A stretch of 39,270 bases of DNA from Kiloniellaceae bacterium (GTDB lineage Bacteria; Pseudomonadota; Alphaproteobacteria; Kiloniellales; Kiloniellaceae): assembly GCA_009377535.1 (NCBI GenBank), contig WHTV01000029.1, positions 1 through 39,270 of the forward strand, given 5' to 3'. The translations under genes were made by a program, and so were the position numbers. Shown here piece by piece: positions 8,116 through 18,097 of this stretch (position 1 is the stretch's first letter; every line of letters begins with the position of its first letter). The notes beneath the pieces are model-generated. The model did no database searches. It had not been told where the DNA came from and worked only from the letters and a program-made list of their open reading frames with translations.

Positions 8116-11100
8116 ATGGCGCACGCTGACTTCGTCCACCTGCGGGTTCACTCCGCCTATTCGCTCTCGGAAGGGGCGATCCCGGTGAAGACCCTGGTGA
8201 AGCTCTGCAAGCAGCAGGGCATGCCGGCCGTGGCGGTCACCGACACGGGCAACCTCTTCGGCGCCCTGGAATTCACCCAGACGGCCCGCAAGGAGGGCGT
8301 GCAGCCGATCATCGGCTGCCAGGTCCACGTCACCCGAGCGCCCGCCGAGCCGCGCAACGGCACCGCCCCGGCGCCCGACCAGTTGGTCCTGCTGGTGCAG
8401 AACCAGGTCGGCTACGAGAATCTCATGCGCCTGGTCTCCCGGGCCTTTCTGGAGAGCGAGCCGAGCGAGGCGGCTCAGGTCAGCCTGGCGGTGCTGGAAG
8501 AGCACGCCGAAGGCCTGCTGGCGCTGACCGGCGGGACGGGCGGCGCCATCGGTCGCCTGCTGGCCGGCGAGCAGAAGGACGCCGCCGCGGCGATGTTGCG
8601 GCGCCTCTCGGACATTTTCCCGGGCCGGCTCTACGTGGAACTGCAGCGCCACGGCCTGCCGGTGGAGGAGCTCATCGAGCCGGGCCTGCTCGAGCTGGCC
8701 TATGCGCAGGACCTGCCGCTGGTGGCCACCAACGAGGCCTTCTTCCCCACCGTCGACGACTACGAGGCCCACGACGCGCTGCTCTGCATCGCCGCGGGCA
8801 CTTACATCGCCCAGGCCGATCGCCGCCGCCTGACGCCGGACCACGGATTCAAGAGCGCAGCGGAGATGCGCGAGCTCTTCGCCGACCTGCCGGAGGCGGT
8901 CGACAACACGCTGACGATCGCCCGGCGCTGCTCCTACTTCCCGGATCTGGTCAGCCCGATCCTGCCGCCCTTCACCACCGAAGGCGGGCGCAGCGAGCGG
9001 GACGAGCTGCGCATCCAATCGGAGGAGGGGCTCGAAAGGCGCCTGGAAAAGCTGGTCTTCACGGCGGAGATGGACGACGCGGCGCGCGCCAAGGCGGCGC
9101 AGCCCTACCGTGAACGCCTGGCCTTCGAGCTCGGCGTCATCCAGGAAATGGGCTTCGCCGGCTACTTCCTCATCGTCGCCGACTTCATCAAATGGGCCAA
9201 GGGACAGGAGATCCCGGTGGGGCCGGGGCGCGGCTCGGGTGCCGGCTCGGTGGTCGCCTGGGCGCTCACCATCACCGATCTCGACCCGCTGCGCTTCGCC
9301 CTGCTGTTCGAGCGCTTCCTCAATCCCGAACGCGTGTCGATGCCGGACTTCGACATCGACTTCTGCCAGGACCGCCGCGACGAGGTGATCCGCTACGTGC
9401 AGAACAAATACGGCAACGACCGCGTCGCCCAGATCATCACCTTCGGCAAGCTGCAGGCACGTGCGGCCCTGCGCGACGTCGGCCGGGTATTGCAGATGCC
9501 CTATCCGCAGGTCGACCGCCTCTGCAAGCTGGTGCCCAACAACCCGGCCAATCCGGTCACCCTGCAGCAGGCCATCGACGGCGAACCACTGCTGCAGGAG
9601 ATGCGCCGCGACGACGAGTCCGTCGACCGCCTCATCACCATCGCGCTGCGCCTGGAGGGGCTCTACCGCCACGCCTCGACCCACGCCGCCGGCGTGGTCA
9701 TCGGCGATCGGCCGCTGGATCAGCTGGTGCCGCTCTACCGCGATCCGCGCTCCGACATGCCGGTGACGCAGTTCAACATGAAGTTCGTCGAGCAGGCCGG
9801 CCTGGTGAAGTTCGACTTCCTCGGCCTGAAGACCCTGACGGTCCTGGCAAGGGCTTGCGAGCTGCTGGCCCGCCGCGGCGTCGACATCGACCTGACGCTG
9901 ATCCCGCTCGACGACCACAAGACCTTCGAGATGATGAGCCGCGGCGACACCATCGGCGTGTTCCAGTTTGAATCTTCGGGCATGCGCAGCCTGCTGCGCG
10001 AGGCACGGGTCGACACCTTCGAGGACATCATCGCCCTGGTCGCGCTCTATCGCCCGGGTCCGATGGAGAACATCCCCAAGTACGTCGCCTGCAAGCACGG
10101 CAAAGAGCGCCCGGAGGTTTTGCACGAGACCATCGAGCCGGTGGTGAAGGACACCTACGGGGTCATCATCTACCAGGAACAGGTGATGCAGATCGCCCAG
10201 GTCTTCGCCGACTACACCCTGGGCCAGGCCGACCTGCTGCGTCGCGCCATGGGCAAGAAGATCAAGGCGGAGATGGACGCCCAGCGCGACATCTTCGTGA
10301 AGGGCGCCACGGCCAAGGGCGTCAGCCAGGAGCGCGCCTCCTACGTCTTCGACCTGGTCGACAAGTTCGCCGGCTACGGCTTCAACAAGGCCCATTCTGC
10401 AGGCTACGCCCTGGTCGCCTACCAGACCGCCTACCTGAAGGCCAATTACCCGGTCGAGTTCTTCGCGGCCTCGATGACCTACGACATGGGCAACACCGAC
10501 AAGCTCAATATCTTCCGCCAGGAACTGCAGCGACAGGGCATCGCCCTGCTGCCGCCGGATATCAACCGCTCGGAGCCCGACTTCGGCGTCGAGCTGCTGG
10601 ACGACGGCACCCCGACGATCCGCTACGCCCTGGCCGCGCTGAAGAACGTCGGCGCCAACGCCATGGCCGCGGTGGCGGCCGAGCGCCAGGCCAAAGGCCC
10701 CTTCAAGGGCCTTTCCGATTTCGCCCACCGGCTCGATGCCAAGCTGATCAACAAGCGCCAGATCGAGAATCTTGCCTGCGCGGGCGCCTTCGACGCCTTG
10801 TGCCCCAACCGCGCGCAGGTCTTCCACGCGGCCGAGACCATCGTGCGCCATGCCAGCGTCGCGGCCAACGAGCGAGACAGCGCTCAGGTGAGCCTGTTCG
10901 GCGCGGCAGGGGACAGCGCCCCGACGCCGCTGCCGCTGCCGCCGGTCGAAGACTGGCCTGAGATGGAGCGGCTGAACCGCGAATTCGCGGCGGTCGGCTT
11001 CTATCTCTCCGCCCATCCGCTCGACACCTACCAGGCCACGCTCGAAAAGGTGCAGGCGACGACCTACGTGCAGTTGAAGGACAGCGGCGCCTCGGGCCTC

Positions 11101-11577
11101 TACACGCTGGCCGGCATCGTCAACGCCAAGCGCGAGATCAACAGCCGCAAGGGCAACCGCATGGCCTTCGTGCAGTTCTCCGACGCCACCGGGGTTTACG
11201 AGGTGACGCTGTTCTCGGAAACCCTGGGCCAGAGCCGCGAGCTGCTGGAAAGCGGCCAGACGCTGCTGCTGCGGGTCTCGGCGGAGCAGCGCGACGGCGA
11301 CGAGCCGCGGCTCACCGCACAATCGCTGGAACCGCTCGACAATGCCGCTGCGCGGGCCTCCAAGGGCCTCGACATCCACCTCTCGACGCCCGGCCCGCTG
11401 GAGAGCCTGAAGAGCCTCTTGGCGCGCGAGGGCAAGGGGCGCGACCCGGTCCGCCTCTTCGTCGCCCTCGACGACGGCCAGGAGCTGGAGTTCGACCTCG
11501 GCCAGCGCTACCGCCTGTCGCCGGAGATCCGCCGCGCCCTCAAGGCGGTCCCCGGCGTGGCCATGCAGGACCGCTAG
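8116..11577 (+). CDS. dnaE: DNA polymerase III alpha subunit
   Basis: This is the catalytic subunit of the replicative DNA polymerase. The 1153-residue protein begins with a PHP domain (FVHLRVHSAYSLSEGAI). The polymerase core follows, with the aspartate motif PDFDIDFCQDRRDEV; Asp413 and Asp415 correspond to the E. coli pair D401/D403. Next come the GPGRGSGAGS and YQEQVMQIAQVFADYTLGQAD blocks, a helix-hairpin-helix region near 870 and a C-terminal OB fold (about 990-1060, TLAGIVNAKREINSRKGNRMAFVQF). The length is normal. In related genomes dnaE often follows lolD directly; here 3.5 kb of other genes intervene. Confidence 0.97.
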   Translation: MAHADFVHLRVHSAYSLSEGAIPVKTLVKLCKQQGMPAVAVTDTGNLFGALEFTQTARKEGVQPIIGCQVHVTRAPAEPRNGTAPAPDQLVLLVQNQVGYENLMRLVSRAFLESEPSEAAQVSLAVLEEHAEGLLALTGGTGGAIGRLLAGEQKDAAAAMLRRLSDIFPGRLYVELQRHGLPVEELIEPGLLELAYAQDLPLVATNEAFFPTVDDYEAHDALLCIAAGTYIAQADRRRLTPDHGFKSAAEMRELFADLPEAVDNTLTIARRCSYFPDLVSPILPPFTTEGGRSERDELRIQSEEGLERRLEKLVFTAEMDDAARAKAAQPYRERLAFELGVIQEMGFAGYFLIVADFIKWAKGQEIPVGPGRGSGAGSVVAWALTITDLDPLRFALLFERFLNPERVSMPDFDIDFCQDRRDEVIRYVQNKYGNDRVAQIITFGKLQARAALRDVGRVLQMPYPQVDRLCKLVPNNPANPVTLQQAIDGEPLLQEMRRDDESVDRLITIALRLEGLYRHASTHAAGVVIGDRPLDQLVPLYRDPRSDMPVTQFNMKFVEQAGLVKFDFLGLKTLTVLARACELLARRGVDIDLTLIPLDDHKTFEMMSRGDTIGVFQFESSGMRSLLREARVDTFEDIIALVALYRPGPMENIPKYVACKHGKERPEVLHETIEPVVKDTYGVIIYQEQVMQIAQVFADYTLGQADLLRRAMGKKIKAEMDAQRDIFVKGATAKGVSQERASYVFDLVDKFAGYGFNKAHSAGYALVAYQTAYLKANYPVEFFAASMTYDMGNTDKLNIFRQELQRQGIALLPPDINRSEPDFGVELLDDGTPTIRYALAALKNVGANAMAAVAAERQAKGPFKGLSDFAHRLDAKLINKRQIENLACAGAFDALCPNRAQVFHAAETIVRHASVAANERDSAQVSLFGAAGDSAPTPLPLPPVEDWPEMERLNREFAAVGFYLSAHPLDTYQATLEKVQATTYVQLKDSGASGLYTLAGIVNAKREINSRKGNRMAFVQFSDATGVYEVTLFSETLGQSRELLESGQTLLLRVSAEQRDGDEPRLTAQSLEPLDNAAARASKGLDIHLSTPGPLESLKSLLAREGKGRDPVRLFVALDDGQELEFDLGQRYRLSPEIRRALKAVPGVAMQDR

Positions 11578-11602
11578 GTCCCGGCTTCCGGCCCCTTTTC
11601 CC

Positions 11603-11631
11603 TTGCCTTTTCAGGGCTCGGGCGGTATCAC
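11603..11631 (+). promoter_or_regulatory. Candidate rpsB promoter
   Basis: TTGCCT (11603-11608), a 17-bp spacer and TATCAC (11626-11631) form a plausible sigma-70-type promoter just after dnaE. It predicts a start near 11638 and a leader of about 147 bases ahead of rpsB. A 7-bp inverted repeat (TCGGGCG/CGCCCGA, 11618-11639) overlaps the -10. It could act as a weak terminator for dnaE or an operator. The assignment is by pattern only. Confidence 0.4.
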
Positions 11632-11670
11632 GCGCCCGATTTGAACCTCACACGCGGGCATTGCGGCCTT

Positions 11671-11736
11671 CGGGGAGACATCCCGAAAGTCGCTCCGGTG
11701 TCTGAAATCCCGGTTTTCAGCCCTTCTGGGCCGGAG
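11671..11736 (+). promoter_or_regulatory. Structured 5' leader of rpsB-tsf
   Basis: The untranslated leader contains a small hairpin (CGGG/CCCG, 11671-11685). A larger nested one follows, in which CTCCGG (11693-11698) pairs with CCGGAG (11731-11736) and CTGAAA (11702-11707) with TTTCAG (11715-11720). Ribosomal protein S2 regulates its own mRNA through a leader structure in other bacteria, so this may be the binding site. I did not match it to a named leader family. Confidence 0.4.
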
Positions 11737-11784
11737 TCAGGGAGCAGATGACAGGCTCGCGGTGGACCAACCGGAGAATATCTC

Positions 11785-12600
11785 ATGGCGCTTCCGAGCC
11801 CCTCGATGCGTCAGCTTCTTGAAGCTGGCGTTCACTTTGGACATACCACCCGTCGCTGGAATCCCCGCATGGCTCCCTATATTTTCGGGATCCGCAACGG
11901 CATTCACATCATCGATCTGGAGCAGACGGTTCCCCTGCTGAACCAGGCTCTCCTCACCGTCCGCAACGTCGTTGCCGGCGGCGGCCGCGTGCTTTTCGTC
12001 GGCACCAAGCGCCAGGCCAGCGACAAGATCGCCGAGGCGGCCAAGCGCTGCGGACAATACTACGTCAATCACCGCTGGCTGGGCGGCATGCTGACGAACT
12101 GGAAGACGATTTCCAATTCGATCAAGCGTCTGCGCGCGGTCGAGGAGCAGCTCGGCGAGAGCCAGATCGGCCTGACCAAGAAAGAAATCCTGAACCTCAC
12201 CCGCGAGCGCGATAAGCTGGAGCGCGCGCTCGGCGGCATCAAGGAGATGGGCGGCCTGCCGGACGTGCTCTTCGTCATCGATACCAACAAGGAGCACATC
12301 GCCGTCGAGGAAGCGAACAACCTCAACATCCCGGTGATCGGCGTGCTCGACTCCAACTCCAATCCCGATGGCGTGACCTTCCCGGTTCCCGGCAACGATG
12401 ACGCCCTGCGCGCCATCGGCATGTACTGCGACCTGTTCGCCGACGCCGTGCTCGACGGCATCCAGGCCGAGATGACCGCCAGCGGCAGCGACATCGGCGA
12501 GGCAGTCGACGTCCCGGTCGAGACCCTGCCGGAAGGCCATGGCGATACCACCGGCGCGACCGGTGAACAGGCCGGCGAGGAAGCCACCCCGCAGGCCTAG
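11785..12600 (+). CDS. rpsB: 30S ribosomal protein S2
   Basis: S2 is a small-subunit protein that binds late at the head-body junction and is needed for S1 docking. The 271-residue product starts [29 protein letters not shown] and has the conserved blocks [36 protein letters not shown] and [26 protein letters not shown] non-conserved acidic tail of about 40 residues extends beyond the E. coli length, as is usual in alphaproteobacteria. GGAG lies about 10 bases before the ATG. tsf follows after 84 bases, the nearly universal rpsB-tsf pairing. Confidence 0.97.
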   Translation: MALPSPSMRQLLEAGVHFGHTTRRWNPRMAPYIFGIRNGIHIIDLEQTVPLLNQALLTVRNVVAGGGRVLFVGTKRQASDKIAEAAKRCGQYYVNHRWLGGMLTNWKTISNSIKRLRAVEEQLGESQIGLTKKEILNLTRERDKLERALGGIKEMGGLPDVLFVIDTNKEHIAVEEANNLNIPVIGVLDSNSNPDGVTFPVPGNDDALRAIGMYCDLFADAVLDGIQAEMTASGSDIGEAVDVPVETLPEGHGDTTGATGEQAGEEATPQA

Positions 12601-12684
12601 CGCGACATCTGCCGCGGGGAACCGGCCGCACCGGCCGACTCCCCCGGCGGACGCTCCAAGACTTCAAAGACAAAGGATTCCGTC

Positions 12685-13611
12685 ATGGCTGAAATCACAG
12701 CAGCGCTGGTGAAAGAGCTGCGCGAAACCTCCGGCGCTGGAATGATGGATTGCAAGAAGGCGCTGACCGAGAGCGGCGGCGACCTGGAGGCTGCCGTCGA
12801 CTGGCTGCGCAAGAAGGGCCTGGCCGCGGCGGCCAAGAAGGCTGGCCGCGTGGCCGCCGAGGGCTTGATCGGCGTCGCCGCCGAGGGCACCCGCGGCGCC
12901 GTGGTCGAGGTCAACTCCGAGACCGACTTCGTGGCCCGCAACGAGGGCTTCCAGGATTTCGTGCGCAAGGTCGCGGACGTGGCCCTGGAAGTCGGCGGCG
13001 ACATCGAGGCGCTCAAGGCCGCCAAGTTCCCCGGCAGCGGCAACGCCCTGGCCGACGAACTGACCAACATGATCGCCAAGATCGGCGAGAACATGAGCCT
13101 GCGCCGCGCGGCGGGCGTCTCCGTCGGCGACGGCGTGGTGTGCCCCTATATCCACAACCAGACCGCGCCGGGCCTCGGCAAGATCGGCGTCCTGGTCGGC
13201 CTCGAATCGACCGGTGACAAGGCCAAGCTGGAAGCCCTCGGCAAGCAGCTCGCCATGCACGTCGCCGCGGCCCATCCCCAGGCGCTCGACCGCAGCAGCG
13301 TCGACGCCAGCGCGATCGAGCGCGAGCGCGATGTCCTGAGCGACCAGGCCCGCGCCAGCGGCAAGCCTGAAGAGATCATCGCCAAGATGGTCGAAGGGCG
13401 TCTGCGCAAGTTCTATGAAGAGGTCTGCCTGCTCGAGCAGATCTTCGTGATCGACGGCGAGACGAAGGTTTCCAAGGTGCTGGAAGCGGCCGCCAAGGAG
13501 CTCGGCGCACCGGTCTCCATCGCCGGCTTCGTGCGAATCCAGCTCGGTGAGGGCATCGAACGCGAGGAGCAGGACTTCGCTGCGGAGGTGGCTGCCACCC
13601 TCGGCGGCTGA
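12685..13611 (+). CDS. tsf: Translation elongation factor Ts
   Basis: EF-Ts catalyses GDP release from EF-Tu. The 308-residue protein has the N-terminal UBA-like module with [17 protein letters not shown], the TDFVAR motif that contacts EF-Tu ([13 protein letters not shown], about residues 76-88) and two core subdomains, ending in a typical C-terminal helix. AAAGGA precedes the ATG. The gene is cotranscribed with rpsB by position. A strong GC hairpin lies in the 197-base gap before pyrH. Confidence 0.97.
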   Translation: MAEITAALVKELRETSGAGMMDCKKALTESGGDLEAAVDWLRKKGLAAAAKKAGRVAAEGLIGVAAEGTRGAVVEVNSETDFVARNEGFQDFVRKVADVALEVGGDIEALKAAKFPGSGNALADELTNMIAKIGENMSLRRAAGVSVGDGVVCPYIHNQTAPGLGKIGVLVGLESTGDKAKLEALGKQLAMHVAAAHPQALDRSSVDASAIERERDVLSDQARASGKPEEIIAKMVEGRLRKFYEEVCLLEQIFVIDGETKVSKVLEAAAKELGAPVSIAGFVRIQLGEGIEREEQDFAAEVAATLGG

Positions 13612-13722
13612 CCCCTGCGCAGCTTCCGCCCGCCTGCTTCCCCGTGTCAAATGGAGGCGGGCCCGCCGGGGCGCATCGCCCCCTGGCATGACGCGCCCGG
13701 CCGCATTACCATGTGCCCGCTT

Positions 13723-13751
13723 CCGCCGGCCGGCGGCCCGGCCGGCGGTTT
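13723..13751 (+). terminator. Strong hairpin between tsf and pyrH, weak terminator or attenuator
   Basis: CCGCCGGCCGG, loop CGGC and CCGGCCGGCGG form a perfect 11-bp stem, followed by only TTT. The short T-run suggests a partial terminator or an mRNA-stabilising 3' end for rpsB-tsf rather than a full stop. pyrH starts 57 bases further on. Confidence 0.45.
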
Positions 13752-13808
13752 CCGTCACCGGGCATTGCCGCTGCCAGAGTAAAAGTCGCCGGAGTTCAAA
13801 AGGGGCTC

Positions 13809-14555
13809 ATGTCCACAACACCATCCCGGGCCGACAGCGCCCTCGCGTACAAGCGCGTCCTGCTGAAGATTTCCGGCGAAGCCCTGATGGGCGAGCTCGA
13901 ATACGGCATGGATCCCGGCATGGTGGCGCAGATCGCCGCGGACGTCGCCAAGGTGCGTGCCCTCGGCGTCGATGTCTGCCTGGTGGTAGGCGGGGGCAAC
14001 ATTTTCCGCGGCGTCTCGGCCGCCTCGCACGGCATGGAACGGGCGTCGGCTGACTACATGGGTATGCTGGCGACGGTGATAAACGCACTCGCCCTGCAGA
14101 ACGCCCTGGAAAACATCGGCGTCGACACCCGGGTGCAATCGGCCATTCCCATGTCCACCGTGGCCGAGCCCTATATTCGTCGGCGCGCCGTGCGCCACAT
14201 GGAAAAGGGGCGGGTGGTGATCTTCGCCGCAGGTACCGGCAATCCCTTCTTTACGACGGACACCGCCGCGGCGCTGCGCGCCTCGGAGATGGGCTGCGAC
14301 GTGCTGCTGAAGGGCACCAAGGTCGACGGCGTCTATGATGCGGACCCGGCCACGCACCCGCAGGCCAAGCGCTACGATACGCTGAGCTACATGCGGGTGC
14401 TGACGGACGACCTCGGAGTCATGGACCACGCGGCCATCTCCCTCGCCCGGGAAAACGCTATCCCTATCCTCGTGTTCTCAATATACAAGCCGGGAGCCTT
14501 TGCCGAGGTTCTCTCCGGCAAAGGCCGTTTTACACTGGTGAAAAACGAGGGATGA
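13809..14555 (+). CDS. pyrH: Uridylate (UMP) kinase
   Basis: PyrH phosphorylates UMP to UDP with ATP in pyrimidine nucleotide synthesis and works as a hexamer in bacteria. The 248-residue product has the amino-acid-kinase fold motifs [42 protein letters not shown] and [14 protein letters not shown]. The ATG at 13809 is chosen because AAGGGG sits 5 bases upstream and the protein then matches family length; an in-frame upstream ATG (13713) would add 32 unlikely residues. frr begins 3 bases after the stop. Confidence 0.96.
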   Translation: MSTTPSRADSALAYKRVLLKISGEALMGELEYGMDPGMVAQIAADVAKVRALGVDVCLVVGGGNIFRGVSAASHGMERASADYMGMLATVINALALQNALENIGVDTRVQSAIPMSTVAEPYIRRRAVRHMEKGRVVIFAAGTGNPFFTTDTAAALRASEMGCDVLLKGTKVDGVYDADPATHPQAKRYDTLSYMRVLTDDLGVMDHAAISLARENAIPILVFSIYKPGAFAEVLSGKGRFTLVKNEG

Positions 14556-14558
14556 CCC

Positions 14559-15116
14559 GTGGCAGACCCTGATCTAAGCGATATCTCGCGCCGCATGGAC
14601 GGCGCCATCGAGGCGCTTCACAAGGAATTCGCCGGCCTGCGCACGGGCCGGGCTTCGGCCGGCCTGCTGGAGCCCATCCAGGTGGAGGCCTACGGCGCCA
14701 GCATGCCGATAAACCAGGTCGGCTCCATCAGCGTGCCGGAGCCTCGCATGGTTACGGTCCAGGTCTGGGACCGCGGCATGGTCGGCGCCGTCGAGCGCGC
14801 GATCCGGGACGCCGGCCTCGGCCTGAATCCCGTTACCGACGGCCAGCTCGTCCGCGTGCCGATTCCGGCGCTTTCCGAGGAGCGCCGCGTGGAGCTCACC
14901 AAGATCGCCGGCAAGTATGCCGAGCAGGCGCGGGTCGCCGTCCGCAACGTCCGGCGCGACGGCATGGAGATGTTGAAGAAAATGGAAAAGGATCACGAAA
15001 TCTCCAAAGATGAGCACCATCATTGGTCCGAGCAGATACAACAGCTGACGGACAAGCACATCAAGACGATCGACGAGGCCCTGGCCCAGAAGGAAGGGGA
15101 AATCCTGCAGGTCTAG
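14559..15116 (+). CDS. frr: Ribosome recycling factor
   Basis: RRF splits post-termination ribosomes together with EF-G. The 185-residue length and motifs are standard: [52 protein letters not shown] and the C-terminal long-helix segment. It starts with GTG, with GAGG 8 bases upstream, immediately after pyrH, implying coupled translation. It lies in the conserved tsf-pyrH-frr-uppS-cdsA-dxr order. Confidence 0.97.
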   Translation: MADPDLSDISRRMDGAIEALHKEFAGLRTGRASAGLLEPIQVEAYGASMPINQVGSISVPEPRMVTVQVWDRGMVGAVERAIRDAGLGLNPVTDGQLVRVPIPALSEERRVELTKIAGKYAEQARVAVRNVRRDGMEMLKKMEKDHEISKDEHHHWSEQIQQLTDKHIKTIDEALAQKEGEILQV

Positions 15117-15174
15117 GCCCCGCCAGGTGTGGTACCAAACGTTCCGACTCCGCCAGCCCCGGTCGAAGAAGGCA

Positions 15175-15912
15175 ATGGACGACGCGCGCTTCTCTCTGGA
15201 ATCAGTCTCGCCGCGGCATGTTGCGATCATCATGGATGGCAACGGGCGCTGGGCGAACGCCCGGGGTCTGCCCCGCACGCTGGGGCATCGCCAGGGGGCG
15301 GAGGCGGTGCGCCGCTGCGTCGCCGGGACCCTGGAGATGGGCATCCCTTTTCTGACGCTGTTCGGCTTTTCCTCGGAAAACTGGCGCCGCTCGAACCGCG
15401 AGGTGGAAGACCTCATGGGGCTGCTGCGCCGCTATCTGCAGAGCGAGATCGCGGAGTTCCACAAGAACGGCATTCGCCTGCGGGTGATCGGCCAGCGCGA
15501 CCGGCTGCCGCAGGACATCGTGCGCCTGATCGCCGACGCCGAGGCCCGCACCGCGGAGAACCAGGCGCTCGACCTGATCATCGCCATCAGCTACGGCGGG
15601 CGCCAGGAAATCGCCGCGACCGCCCGTCGGCTGGCCGTTGCAGTGGCCGCCGGAGAAATCACGCCCGACGACATCGATGAGGAGTGCTTCGCTGCCGGGC
15701 TGCTGACCGCCGGCATTCCCGATCCCGACCTGCTCATCCGGACCTCCGGCGAGCAGCGGCTCAGCAACTTCCTGCTTTGGCAGTCAGCCTACAGCGAGTT
15801 CATCTTCGTCGACAAGCTGTGGCCCGATTTCGACAAGGGGGATCTCGAAGCCGCCGTCACGGAGTTTCGCCGGCGCGAGCGACGCTACGGCGCTGCGGCG
15901 GAATCGCTGTAG
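15175..15912 (+). CDS. uppS: Undecaprenyl diphosphate synthase
   Basis: This cis-prenyltransferase extends farnesyl diphosphate to C55 undecaprenyl diphosphate, the lipid carrier for peptidoglycan and O-antigen. Key motifs are VAIIMDGNGRWA (catalytic Asp), FGFSSENWRR and RTSGEQRLSNFLLWQSAYSEF. The frame is open from a GTG at 15127. The ATG at 15175 is preceded by AGAAGG at ideal spacing and gives 245 residues, the usual size, so I use it. cdsA follows after 18 bases. Confidence 0.96.
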   Translation: MDDARFSLESVSPRHVAIIMDGNGRWANARGLPRTLGHRQGAEAVRRCVAGTLEMGIPFLTLFGFSSENWRRSNREVEDLMGLLRRYLQSEIAEFHKNGIRLRVIGQRDRLPQDIVRLIADAEARTAENQALDLIIAISYGGRQEIAATARRLAVAVAAGEITPDDIDEECFAAGLLTAGIPDPDLLIRTSGEQRLSNFLLWQSAYSEFIFVDKLWPDFDKGDLEAAVTEFRRRERRYGAAAESL

Positions 15913-15930
15913 GACGCCTTTTCCTTGCTG

Positions 15931-16707
15931 ATGACCCGCATTCTCTCGGCAGTGGTGCTGGCGCCGCTGGTTCTGCTCGCTGTCTACGCCGGCGGCATCT
16001 GGTTCGTGGCCTTGATGGTGGCGGTCTCCGGCCTGATGGGCTGGGAGTGGGTGCGACTCTGCGGCGTCGGCCGCATCGGTCCCGGCGGCATGGTCGCCAT
16101 CGCCGTGCTGGTCGGCGTGCCGCTGACCTTCGCCCTCGCGACCGCGCAATTTGCTCTCTTGGCCCTGCTGCTGGGAACCTTGGCGGCGGCCATTGCCACC
16201 TGGTTCTCGCAACCGCGCCAGGTCCCCTGGATCGCCCTGGGCACCCTCTATGTCGGCGCAGCCTGCCTGGCCTTTCTCTGGCTGCGCAACGTGCCGCTGC
16301 AGGGTCGGGAGGTGGTGTTCTGGCTCCTGGCCGTCGTCTGGGCGACGGACATCGGCGCCTATTTTGCCGGACGCGGCATCGGCGGGCCGAAGCTTGCGCC
16401 GAGCATCAGCCCCAACAAGACCTGGGCCGGTCTCATCGGCGGCGCCCTGTCGGCGGCGCTGGTCGGGGTGCTTGCCGCCGGCTTCCTGGCGGGCGAGGCG
16501 ATGCTGCTGGTGGTCGGCGGCATGCTTCTCGCCATTGTTGCCCAGGGTGGGGATCTTCTGGAGTCCTGGTGCAAGCGCCGCTTCGGGGTGAAGGATTCCA
16601 GTCATATCATTCCCGGACATGGTGGTATCCTTGATCGCGCGGACGGCCTGCTTGCGGTTCTGCCGATAGCTTTCCTGTACTTTTGGGTTGTGAAGGATAC
16701 GATCTGA
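15931..16707 (+). CDS. cdsA: Phosphatidate cytidylyltransferase
   Basis: CdsA is an inner-membrane enzyme that makes CDP-diacylglycerol from phosphatidate and CTP, the precursor of all phospholipids. The 258-residue protein is highly hydrophobic, with about seven to eight predicted membrane segments. It carries the family signature near its C-terminus, [25 protein letters not shown], written here only to identify it by its KD, PGHGG and DR.D core. An alternative TTG start two codons upstream (15925) is possible. dxr starts one base after the stop. Confidence 0.94.
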   Translation: MTRILSAVVLAPLVLLAVYAGGIWFVALMVAVSGLMGWEWVRLCGVGRIGPGGMVAIAVLVGVPLTFALATAQFALLALLLGTLAAAIATWFSQPRQVPWIALGTLYVGAACLAFLWLRNVPLQGREVVFWLLAVVWATDIGAYFAGRGIGGPKLAPSISPNKTWAGLIGGALSAALVGVLAAGFLAGEAMLLVVGGMLLAIVAQGGDLLESWCKRRFGVKDSSHIIPGHGGILDRADGLLAVLPIAFLYFWVVKDTI

Positions 16708-16708
16708 C

Positions 16709-17911
16709 ATGTCCTTGGCGTCGCCTTTGCCGAAATCCGCCCGCCAACCGCGCCGGCTGTCGATCCTCGGGTCCACCGGCTCCATCGGTTGCAGCACCCT
16801 GGACCTGGTCGAGCGCAATCCCCACGCCTTCGAGGTAGAGGTGCTGACCGCCAATCGGTCGGTGGCGCGCCTGGCCATGCAGGCCAAGCGCTTCGGCGCC
16901 CGTCTCGCGGTGGTCGCCGACGACAGCGCTTATGGCGACCTCAAAGAGGCGCTCAGCGGCAGCGGCATCGAGGTGGCCGCCGGCGCGGCCGCGGTGGCCG
17001 AGGCCGCCGCTAGGCCGACGGACTGGGTGATGTCCGCCATCGTCGGATCCGCCGGCCTCGAACCCACGCTGGCGGCGATCCGCCAGGGCACCGTCGTGGG
17101 TCTCGCCAACAAGGAGACCCTGGTCTGCGCCGGCAGCCTGATGACCGCCGAGGTGAAGCGCTGCGGCGCTCAATTGCTGCCTGTCGATTCCGAGCACAAC
17201 GCCATCTTCCAGGTGCTCGACCTGGAGCAGCCGGAAAGCGTCGACCGCCTCATCCTGACGGCTTCGGGCGGCCCCTTCCGCAGCCGCAGCCGGGCAGACA
17301 TGGCCTCGGTCACGCCGGCCCAGGCCGTGGCTCACCCGAACTGGGACATGGGGGCCAAGATCTCCGTCGATTCCGCCACCATGATGAACAAAGGCCTGGA
17401 GCTGATCGAGGCGCACTTCCTCTTCGATGTGCCGGAGGCGCGCATCGACATCCTGGTGCATCCGGAATCGGTGATCCACTCCATGGTCGCCTATGTCGAC
17501 GGCTCGGTGCTGGCGCAGCTCGGGCAGCCCGACATGCGCACGCCGATTGCCTATGCCCTGGCCTGGCCGGGGCGCATGACGACACCGGTCGAGCGCCTCG
17601 ATCTGGCGGCCATCGGCAGGCTCACCTTCGAACCGCCTGACCCGGTGCGCTTCCCGGCCCTGGCCCTGGCGCGCGCGGCGCTCTGTGCCGGCGGCACGGC
17701 TCCGATCACTCTGAATGCGTCCAACGAGGAGGCCGTGGCGGCTTTCCTGGCCGGGCGCCTCGGCTTCCTCGAAATTTCCGAGATCGTCGAGCGCACCCTC
17801 GAGGCACATCCGGCAGTCCCGCTGGCGAGCCTGGATGAAGTCGAAGCCGCCGACGCCCTGGCACGCCGCACCGCCCGGGGCCTGCTTGAAGCCCATGCCC
17901 CGGCGCCCTAG
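16709..17911 (+). CDS. dxr: 1-deoxy-D-xylulose 5-phosphate reductoisomerase
   Basis: DXR converts DXP to 2-C-methyl-D-erythritol 4-phosphate with NADPH, the first committed step of the MEP isoprenoid pathway that feeds UppS. The 400-residue protein has the nucleotide-binding start [17 protein letters not shown], the block [11 protein letters not shown], metal and substrate motifs [12 protein letters not shown] and LTASGGPFR, and [22 protein letters not shown]. The length is normal. Its stop codon lies in the loop of a strong hairpin, and an intrinsic terminator follows, so the pyrH-to-dxr unit ends here. Confidence 0.97.
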   Translation: MSLASPLPKSARQPRRLSILGSTGSIGCSTLDLVERNPHAFEVEVLTANRSVARLAMQAKRFGARLAVVADDSAYGDLKEALSGSGIEVAAGAAAVAEAAARPTDWVMSAIVGSAGLEPTLAAIRQGTVVGLANKETLVCAGSLMTAEVKRCGAQLLPVDSEHNAIFQVLDLEQPESVDRLILTASGGPFRSRSRADMASVTPAQAVAHPNWDMGAKISVDSATMMNKGLELIEAHFLFDVPEARIDILVHPESVIHSMVAYVDGSVLAQLGQPDMRTPIAYALAWPGRMTTPVERLDLAAIGRLTFEPPDPVRFPALALARAALCAGGTAPITLNASNEEAVAAFLAGRLGFLEISEIVERTLEAHPAVPLASLDEVEAADALARRTARGLLEAHAPAP

Positions 17912-17949
17912 ATCGGGCGCCGGGCGGACTGCTAAGTCCTTTCTTTATT
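17899..17949 (+). terminator. Double hairpin with intrinsic terminator after dxr
   Basis: First hairpin: CCCGGCGCCC (17899-17908) pairs perfectly with GGGCGCCGGG (17915-17924), and the dxr stop codon TAG sits in the 6-base loop. Second hairpin: GGACT, GCTA, AGTCC (17926-17939) is followed by TTTCTTTATT. The second is a good Rho-independent terminator and separates dxr from rseP. Confidence 0.75.
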
Positions 17950-18097
17950 AATGCTTTTGCGGTATCTACCTGGGACAGTCTCGGGGCGCTTTCGGGCGCA
18001 GTCTCGGGGCAGGGGCCGCGGATCCTCCGGCTCCCCAAGAAGTGCGGCGGACCACCGTCTCACCCTCATGCACAACAGTAGGATTACGCTGTAAATC

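Noticed and set aside
8074..11379. 1101-codon open frame antisense to dnaE, and similar long frames opposite lolC, rseP and comEC
   Set aside because: These are mirror frames produced by high GC and codon bias. Their translations are low-complexity and match no protein, while the other strand encodes well-known genes.
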